64,000 nt of DNA from Anas platyrhynchos (Eukaryota; Chordata; Aves; Anseriformes; Anatidae), in assembly GCF_047663525.1 (NCBI RefSeq), contig NC_092589.1, positions 57,655,501 to 57,719,500 of the forward strand. The letters run 5' to 3'. This document shows, piece by piece, positions 57,801 to 64,000 of the stretch (positions within the stretch are counted from its first letter, which is position 1; the number at the start of each line of letters is the position of its first letter). The position numbers and the translations under genes were made by a program. The notes below the pieces were generated by a model that made no database searches, had not been told where the DNA came from, and saw only the letters and a program-made list of their open reading frames with translations.

Positions 57801-58731
57801 CTATACCCGTAAAGATGTGCGACGGCACATGGTGGTTCACACGGGTTGCAAAGACTTTCTATGCCAGTTTTGTGCCCAAAGGTTTGGGCGGAAGGACCAC
57901 TTGACTCGCCATACTAGGAAGACTCATCCACAAGAACTGCTGAAGAGCAGGTTGCAGAATGGTGACTCAGTAGGTCTCCTTGACCAACTTTTCCCATTCA
58001 GACTGAAGGAAGACACCAGCATACCATCCCCTTTTCCTGAAAGAGTCTCCACGCAGAATGGAATTTTGAATAGTCCAGAACCAGAGGAATACAACTGTTC
58101 ACATCTTCATCCCCAGCCAAGCTTACAAACTGCTCTTCCTCTTGAACCTTCTCCTCATTTGCAAAGGATGGGCTGTGCAGACAGCCTCGCAGCTGTCCAT
58201 CCCACACCGTGCTCAACAGCCATTCCTGCCAACCTGAACCTTCATCAGTCTAATAAATATGACCTTAGTTCTACCTCATTTGCAGCAGGATCCCTCAAAA
58301 ATCTTCCAATCAGAGTGGATGTTAAAGGTTACAATGTCCATCTTCTAGAGGACCTGCCATTACCAGAACCTCAGTCTCTCCACAAAATCAGTCTGGAAGA
58401 AGCTTCCTCAGGGCCTGTAGGTGATACTCACAAGTACGCAGTGCACAAGGAGACAGAGACAGCAGCTGAAACTACCAGCATGCCTTTCATGGATCTCACT
58501 CATGTGATGAGTTTCTGGCAACTCCCACCAGGTGACAACCAGAACACTACTGGGGACATCACAATGGCATTTGGTCCAGAGGAGCCATCACATAGGCTGA
58601 ATGGCCAGCAGCAAGGTCTACAGCTAGCAACTGGTGGCATGGCCATAAACCAGCTGCATCATTTTCCTCGCTCCTTTCCATCCACTACAAATTCTGTAAC
58701 ATTGCCTCATTTTCATCATGCCTTCAAATAA
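45804..58731 (+). CDS. PR/SET-domain plus PLAG-family zinc-finger protein (whole coding span)
   Basis: Coding segments are 45804-45822 (or 45816), 47337-47492, 48580-48692, 50251-50400, 54405-54524, 56591-57087 and 57462-58731, giving 774 (or 772) residues. Residues 1 to about 170 form a PRDM15-like PR/SET domain: CEDC near the start, [28 protein letters not shown] and [19 protein letters not shown]-type finger (C195, C198, H211) follows, then a basic linker (about 214-300). Seven C2H2 fingers of the PLAG family span about 307-507, including [36 protein letters not shown] and [16 protein letters not shown]. The C-terminal ~265 residues resemble PLAGL1 ([19 protein letters not shown], terminal LPHFHHAFK). 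Predicted role: nuclear sequence-specific transcription regulator; PLAG fingers bind GC-rich DNA, and PR domains are often protein-interaction or methyltransferase modules. All splice phases agree. Mammalian PLAG proteins, as I know them, lack a PR domain. It may correspond to a fourth, non-mammalian PLAG member (zebrafish plagx, from memory and untested), so no symbol is given. Confidence 0.92.
47337..47492 (+). CDS. PR/PLAG gene coding exon (PR domain, part 1)
   Basis: Acceptor GGATTTTTAG before 47337 and donor GTAAGT at 47493. Encodes [24 protein letters not shown] and [14 protein letters not shown]. The CxxC...C spacing and SRAR..LP block parallel the PRDM15 N-terminus. Phase 1 at both ends. 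Confidence 0.9.
48537..48570. repeat. (TTTG/TTTA)n simple repeat before a PR-domain exon
   Basis: Tetranucleotide run forming the pyrimidine-rich zone just upstream of the acceptor at 48579. Confidence 0.75.
48580..48692 (+). CDS. PR/PLAG gene coding exon (PR domain, part 2)
   Basis: Acceptor CATTCACAG before 48580 and donor GTAAAA at 48693. Encodes [19 protein letters not shown], the PR motif in which a bulky segment precedes GPF/GPY, then [16 protein letters not shown]. Ends in phase 0. Confidence 0.92.
50251..50400 (+). CDS. PR/PLAG gene coding exon (PR domain, part 3)
   Basis: Acceptor TTAATTTCAG before 50251 and donor GTACTT at 50401. Encodes the PR core: [20 protein letters not shown] and [16 protein letters not shown]. 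Like other PRDM proteins it has no classical SET NHS catalytic triplet at this position. Confidence 0.94.
50401..53630. other. Intron between PR exons, non-coding
   Basis: AT-rich intron with T runs at about 50970-51004 and TTTTTA units near 50905-50925. A slightly GC-richer patch at about 52270-52420 has overlapping short frames only. Confidence 0.5.
53632..54216 (+). mobile_element. CR1 LINE, 5'-truncated copy with the end of its reverse-transcriptase ORF
   Basis: About 585 bp in + orientation. It encodes the C-terminal end of the CR1 ORF2 product: [56 protein letters not shown], then [29 protein letters not shown] and [12 protein letters not shown]. One in-frame TAG at 53891-53893 interrupts an otherwise continuous frame. 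The copy then runs through the 3' end to AATTCTGTGATTCTG. It is the best preserved element in the window and lies in an intron of the PR/PLAG gene. Confidence 0.92.
54405..54524 (+). CDS. PR/PLAG gene coding exon (end of PR domain)
   Basis: Acceptor CATTCACAG before 54405 and donor GTAAGT at 54525. Encodes [20 protein letters not shown], the closing PR motif (ELxVWY), then [18 protein letters not shown], which contains an IKEE sumoylation-type motif. Phase 0 at both ends. Confidence 0.94.
54525..56590. other. Intron between the PR domain and zinc-finger exons
   Basis: Contains the reverse CR1 copy at 55111-55521 and otherwise unremarkable AT-rich DNA. No additional exon is needed to keep phase. 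Confidence 0.6.
55111..55521 (-). mobile_element. CR1 LINE 3' fragment (about 410 bp)
   Basis: Reverse orientation, starting from the tail (ATAGAATAGAATCACAGAAA), then CATTAAGGTTGGAAAAGACC and CTACCACCAATGTCACCCAC, through to TCTCCAGACTAAACACCCCC and TCCCTCAGCCGCTTCTCAGA. It is 5'-truncated, with the coding end barely present. Confidence 0.92.
56591..57087 (+). CDS. PR/PLAG gene coding exon (post-PR finger, linker, PLAG fingers 1 and 2)
   Basis: Acceptor CTCATTGCAG before 56591 and donor GTACAG at 57088. This single open exon encodes [20 protein letters not shown] and a long basic, Ser/Cys-rich linker. It continues into PLAG finger 1 (C307, C310, H323, H327) and the start of finger 2 (C335, C340). 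It therefore physically links the PRDM half to the PLAG half. The split inside finger 2 after KLLR matches, to my memory, the intron position in PLAG1 and PLAGL1. Confidence 0.94.
57462..58731 (+). CDS. PR/PLAG gene terminal coding exon (PLAG fingers 2-7 and C-terminus)
   Basis: Acceptor TGTGTCTTAG before 57462; stop TAA at 58729-58731. Completes finger 2 (H353, H357) and encodes fingers 3-7, ending near residue 507 ([15 protein letters not shown]). The remaining ~265 residues are Ser/Pro/Gln-rich and probably a transactivation or regulatory region. Conserved islands are [30 protein letters not shown] and the terminal LPHFHHAFK. Confidence 0.95.
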
Positions 58732-61700
58732 CTATGCCTTTAAAAAAAAAAAAAAAAAAAAGACTGGTTTACTTAAATCTGTTAGGAGAGGGTTTTGTTT
58801 GTTTGTTTGTTTTCATTTTGTTTTAAGAAAAACTGTCCCAAATGTTTTTTAAAGCATGTTATGAACACGGTAGTTCAATTCAGAATGTTAATAAACAAGA
58901 AGCTCTATTTTTCATACTACTATTAGTTTTTAGCATATGACAATAGTAGGACTAACATATTTCCCTCAACATCCTCTGTATTTTTGTTTCTTACCTTTCA
59001 AACAAACAGCTGAATAAATATCTTCAATAATAGCAAAGCATCATAACAGGCACAATGAAACTTTGGCTGCCGCAGTAGGAGAAATAGGTTTAGGGTGAAT
59101 GGGAAGAAGGGGGAAATCACAGAAAAATAATTTTAATGAGCCAAGAATCACAATAAGTGTATACACATGGAAACCTTAATATGAACAAGTTATCGGTGTG
59201 ATAGAGATTTCTGTTAAGCACTTAATTACTGAATTTTAGGAATCTTTAATTTAAATCCAAATAATTCCAAGAATAAATCTTATCTCCTTGTTTCAGTCTT
59301 TTAAAATGAAGAAAATTACTGCTGTGATTATGTTTAACTAGATTTCTTTTTTTTTTTTTTCCTGAAGCACACTTCAGCTGTGTGCATCTCCTGCATTATT
59401 CCAGTGGCTCAAAGTAACTACCACTGCTGCATGAATGTGCCAGAGCAGCTGTCTTGTATGGGTGTGCTTTTCAGAATGGGAAGTGAAATTTCTCAAAGGT
59501 TAGAGCTAACATTAATTTTCACTTAGAACATGATCGTCTAGCAAGATACAGGAACCTGGGTCTCACGCTAGCAAAGCACTTAAGCATTTGCTTATATTTA
59601 AGCATGTGTAATCCCATTGGGTCAACAGCTTGCCTGATTTAACACTCAATAAAAAATAATGCTTCCTACCTAAGGGGCCTTTATTCACCTTTTGTTAATT
59701 TTTTTTTTTAAAAAAAGGCTTTTGTTTAGCATGGGAAATTATTCTTAATCATAGCCATCAGACATGGACTCCTTGACAGAAAGCCAACCCTGGCAAGGCA
59801 GCCTGCCTTCATCCAAGCTTAACCTTCATTGAGTCAGGGGTAGGTCCCTATGCAGAAGGCTTGTGGTAGTTACCTCAGGCTGTGCCCTGGTCATAGCCAC
59901 AGGTTGTGGCTATGCCTCAAAACCATCATATGAAGTTAGTGGGTATGGTAATGGTCAAAGCCATCTTACTCATGTTTGTTTTGCTCATTAGTATTTGGGC
60001 AGTTAGAGCTGGGCATTCAGCCTGTGTTTCTTCCAAAGCAGGTTCACAGGGACTTCTCTTTGTTTCTTGTGGTAAATTGTCCTTGTATGTTTCCAGTTTC
60101 CAGCTGGAAAGTGGTGTGACAGTCCCATCACCTGAACAGTATGTTAGCAGAAATTGCAAAAAAATCACATCTCCCAGTAGATGACATTAAATAATAAATA
60201 GATAAATAAAAAGCCTTCTTAATTTACTTTCTTGCCTGACCCATACTTAAAAAAATAAAATAAAAAAATCTCATTTTACTGTATGATGCCATTATTAGTG
60301 GATTTTGTCACAGCTGAAACAGATGCAGAATTTCTGAATCTGAATACACAATCTCTTCCATTAAATTTAAAGGTAATTAATTGTACCTAATGATCATTAC
60401 AGATAAACCATGAAACAAGTTTGTTCTCATTGCCCCCATTAATCACAGAAATATTTCCAGATAACTTCTAATAAATATTTTTTTAAACGATTGCTATTTT
60501 GCTGTTAAAGAACTACAATGACAGATATTAATATTTTTACAAGTTTATGATTATTTGGATTATGGAAAGGTGGTATTACTGCAGTTTGTGCAAGAATATG
60601 TTCTTCAGATCCATTTTTATTTCAAATGTTTTTTGGCATAGAACAAAACAAAAGGAATTTTAAGATCATTTGAATTATGAGAATAGCAGTAGAAAAAGTG
60701 GGTAGCTGCACATTCATGTCCAGCTAGCAGTTATTTAAATTGCAAGTGTCAGAATAGTGAAAAAGTTTAAAACATGCACAATTTACAACTCATCTCATAA
60801 TTTTATTCAGACGTGGAAAGGTGTGTTTATATTCATTTACTGCATTGTTTGCCTTGTTCATGCAAATTGTACTCAGTTGCCTTTGTTCAAACATGTACTT
60901 GTGAAAAAAAAAAAACAAAAAAACACATTCATGTAGCACTGTCTGATCATGTTATTAGTAGACAATTTGTCCTTTTGGTTTGTGCTTCTATAAGAGGTGT
61001 AACTAATTACGAAAATAAGTGTCTTTGAATTAAAAAATGATGTTAAGAAGGAACCATTACACAAATATTAAGCTAGCCTGACACCCACGCTCTGTGAGCT
61101 GCTCGACTGCAATCAGGAACCAGAGCACTGGGCTGCCAAGAGACGCGTTTGGTCCCTGGTCACAAGCTGTTCTGAAACGTGCAAAGTTATGTTAATGAGA
61201 GGCATTTATCATATGTAACTATGGGTTAAAGACCGAATCTCAGTTAAGCAAAACGGAAAAAAAACACCTTGTAATATTAAAACTCTTTAAAAGCGCACTA
61301 TAATGGTGTCTACAAGTAAAACACAGAAGCAGACCTTAAATAGGTGATCCTGTTGGTTTAGATCTTCAGTCTATTCAATTTTTTTTCCTAGATTCTTGAC
61401 GCTGTAACTAAGGGAGGTGCTCAGCAGTATTCTGTATACAGCATATGGTAGAAATACCCTACTGTGCAGCAAATTAAAGGACCTATTTTTGCCTGCAGTT
61501 TAGCTGTTACCACTTCGTTATAAGTTTTTATTTATCCATTACAAAATTGTGTCTGCATTAGAATGTGGCTTATTCTAGGCTGACATGAAAAATGCATGTA
61601 GCCAAATTGCAGGTCAAATATATCTGTATTTAATTTTGCACAATTGTGGCTTTGGGTACATATATGCTATGCATACATCTCTTCCTTAAACCAAGGTAGT

Positions 61701-62128
61701 TGTCTTTCAAGAGTATCCTAGCACCATCACATATCTACTTCAGAAAAGATTATTCTATTCAGGCTCCATTCATTAAAAACCATGGTCTGATCACATTAAG
61801 CCATCTCAGCATAAACACTCAATGACAGTACCGTAATATAATGGTGTTACCGTGTTTTTGCCATACCACTATCTGTGTCCTTGATATCATTAGGTCTTGT
61901 ATCCCTAATATCCCTATTGCTGTAACCATGAGCACAATTCCTAGAGGCCAAACAGAGAACTATAACAGTTCAGTGGTCATCTCGTGTTTGACCACAGTCA
62001 GTGCCACATACTCCACACACAGACGTGCTGCAAGTTGTGCTCATGCTGAGCTCTGCAAGAGTTTTGTGGCTGAAGTCAATGTAAGCAGGAGCAGATTCCT
62101 GTACTCCAAGGCACAGAGTGTAGCACCT
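58732..62128 (+). other. 3'UTR and 3' flank of the PR/PLAG gene
   Basis: AT-rich, beginning with a 20-base A run at 58742-58761 and a TTTG repeat at about 58794. Candidate poly(A) signals are listed separately. Small open frames here are unrecognised. The end of the transcript cannot be fixed from sequence. Confidence 0.6.
58890..59653 (+). terminator. Candidate poly(A) signals of the PR/PLAG gene
   Basis: AATAAA at 58890-58895, 59013-59018 and 59648-59653 lie 160-920 bp after the stop. Another is at 62963-62968. Any could be used; the sequence does not decide. Confidence 0.45.
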
Positions 62129-62279
62129 TTGATGTCCCATCCCTGGAAGTGTTCAAGGCCAGGCTGGATGGGGCTTTGGGCAACCTGGTCTGGTGGGAGT
62201 TGTCCCTGCTCATGGCAGGAGGGTTAGAATTAGATGGTCTTTAAGGTCCCTTGCAACCCAAATCATTCTGTGATTCTAC
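62129..62279 (+). mobile_element. CR1 LINE 3' fragment
   Basis: About 150 bp of CR1 3' end: CATCCCTGGAAGTGTTCAAG, GCCAGGCTGGATGGGGCTTT, GCAACCTGGTCTGGTGGGAG and the tail ATCATTCTGTGATTCTA. + orientation, 5'-truncated. Confidence 0.9.
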
Positions 62280-64000
62280 TATCTTGGTTTTATTTCTCTC
62301 CTGGAAAAACATTACCTTCCTTTAAGAAATGAGCTCTTAAAAGCACCACATTCTGTGCACACTTTTGGAAGAAAAAGGTTGGGAAAATATTTGGCTCTAT
62401 AGATAACTGACCTGCAGAACAGGAAGACCTGGTCCAGGTCAGGCAATGACCTTCTGTAACATCTCTGGTTATCTTACCTCACATTGTAATAAAAATGAAA
62501 ATAGTTTATGCTTGGAAATCTGTAGAAATAGTGTGATCTGTGGCAGCTAAACAGAATTACTAAAATCAAATCCTGAAAAATTGAAATCTTGGTGAATATT
62601 TGCTCTCACAAAAAGAAAAAAAAAAGTAGTATTCATTTAAACAAGAACATGGAAACATGGAAGCCACATAGACCTGTTGAAATAATGTTAAGGAGATAAC
62701 ACTATATTATGTGGAACAAAAGAATCAACAACCTCTGTGCACACAACTATTTCCCATCCCATATTAGAAAACATGTTCATTTCTTTTTTTTTCTTTGGTT
62801 TTATTTTTGAATTGTTCATGTCAGACTCTCCTTTTTCTTAACCAGTGGTTTGCTGTTAATTCTCAAGCATTTTTTTTTTTTACAATCAGTCTGAAATTGC
62901 TTCATATATTGATGACTGTGTGATACATTTTCTGCTAGCAGAATTTTTAACTGTTGTTGTTCAATAAAATATTTCTGCCCCTAGAATTCGGTTTTCTGCA
63001 AGACATGGGAAAGTGATCTGTGGAATCAACACCAAGAAGTTCTAAACATATACTAAATATACAGGGGGACTAAAAAAAAGACATAGAAGCACTGCTTTAA
63101 TATGCTTGGGCTAACTTCATGCCCGTTGTATATTTCTAAGACAGTCTAGCTATAGGAATTGCACTGATTTCAGTGTCATCCTTTTTATAGTTACCTAATT
63201 GCTATTAGCTAGTCTTAGACTAAAGTCTCATATGTTACTGCTGTGTCCAAGTACTTTTCATCTTCATTAGCTCTATAAACATTTAATAGGAAAGAAAAAT
63301 TCCTTATGGGTTTTAAGTGAAAGCCTTATTGGGAACTGTTGGGCTAAAAAAAAAAAAACACAACATACTGCATACTAAAAGTTTATGCAAGGCTGCTAAT
63401 AAATGAGGTGGCCAAAAATTAGAGGGTGATGCGATCCACCATATTTCTGGCTTACTACTAAGCAATTTCTAATAGCAATTACATTTTTATTTTTTTTTTA
63501 TGGGAGAGTGAGATTTGGTTTTCGGCTGAACATGAAGTGCTTTGAAGCTGATGTACAGCATATGTTCCCATATATAACTTATTTATCATTACCATTTATC
63601 ATTTATTGGAAGATTCTATAAATACACAACTTCAAAATGTTCATTTATCTTGTTCAATATATTCAAACCAAAGCTTTAGGAAAAAAAATGCATGACACTG
63701 GCTCTTACTACATTTTGTTGAAACTATTGCATGAAATACTGGTAAGATCCATCCCCTTTTAGGTGATTATTTAATTAAATTTTGTCATCAACTGCAGGTG
63801 ATCTCACAGGATAGCCTAATAACCCTTTTAGCCTAGGAAAAAACAAAGGAGAACAGTGAACTTCAGTTTGCTTTCTTTTTAATCGAAGGTGGCAACCATT
63901 TTGTTATTACAGCCACCTTGCAACGTATTGAGCTTTAGCACTCAAAGTGGAAGAGGAGCTGGAGGATTGCGTTGTTAAGGTCTGTAATGCTTCAGTAGAA
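62280..64000. other. 3' flank, no gene seen
   Basis: AT-rich DNA with an AATAAA at 62963-62968 and several short A or T runs. No open frame, RNA gene or recognisable repeat family. Confidence 0.5.

Overview
The window is vertebrate nuclear DNA, almost certainly from a bird. It carries two multi-exon genes, both on the + strand, with GT..AG introns, two CpG-island promoters and a thin scatter of CR1 (chicken repeat 1) LINE fragments ending in the typical ATTCTRTGATTCT tail. There are also two solo LTRs of an avian endogenous retrovirus and no mammalian-type SINEs. I cannot name the species from sequence alone.

Region 1 (about 360-9.5 kb) is RSPH3, the radial-spoke head/stalk protein 3 of motile cilia. 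It starts in a CpG island, has eight coding exons and encodes about 403 residues. An RFX/X-box-like site lies just upstream of its ATG. Its introns hold one CR1 fragment and one antisense solo LTR.

Region 2 (about 9.5-13.3 kb) is the 3' flank of RSPH3 with no gene I can support. A strong CpG island at about 13.29-13.96 kb follows. Its splice donor at 13549/13550 looks like the end of a first, probably untranslated exon.

Region 3 (13.5-45.4 kb) is about 32 kb of non-coding DNA, read here as intron 1 of the second gene. It contains a second 380-bp solo LTR, old CR1 pieces, simple repeats and some hairpins.

Region 4 (45.4-58.7 kb) is the most interesting part. A multi-exon gene encodes an N-terminal PR/SET domain of the PRDM15 type. 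A PRDM-type finger follows, then a basic linker, seven C2H2 fingers of the PLAG family (PLAG1/PLAGL1/PLAGL2) and a PLAGL1-like C-terminal half. All splice phases agree. The post-PR finger and the first PLAG fingers lie in one uninterrupted exon, so the chimeric architecture does not depend on guessing a splice. The start codon sits in a tiny coding segment (13 or 19 nt) with two competing donors.

Region 5 (58.7-64 kb) is 3'UTR and 3' flank with several AATAAA signals and one CR1 fragment. The two genes are neighbours on the same strand. I see no sequence evidence that they work together: one is a ciliary structural protein, the other a predicted nuclear DNA-binding regulator.
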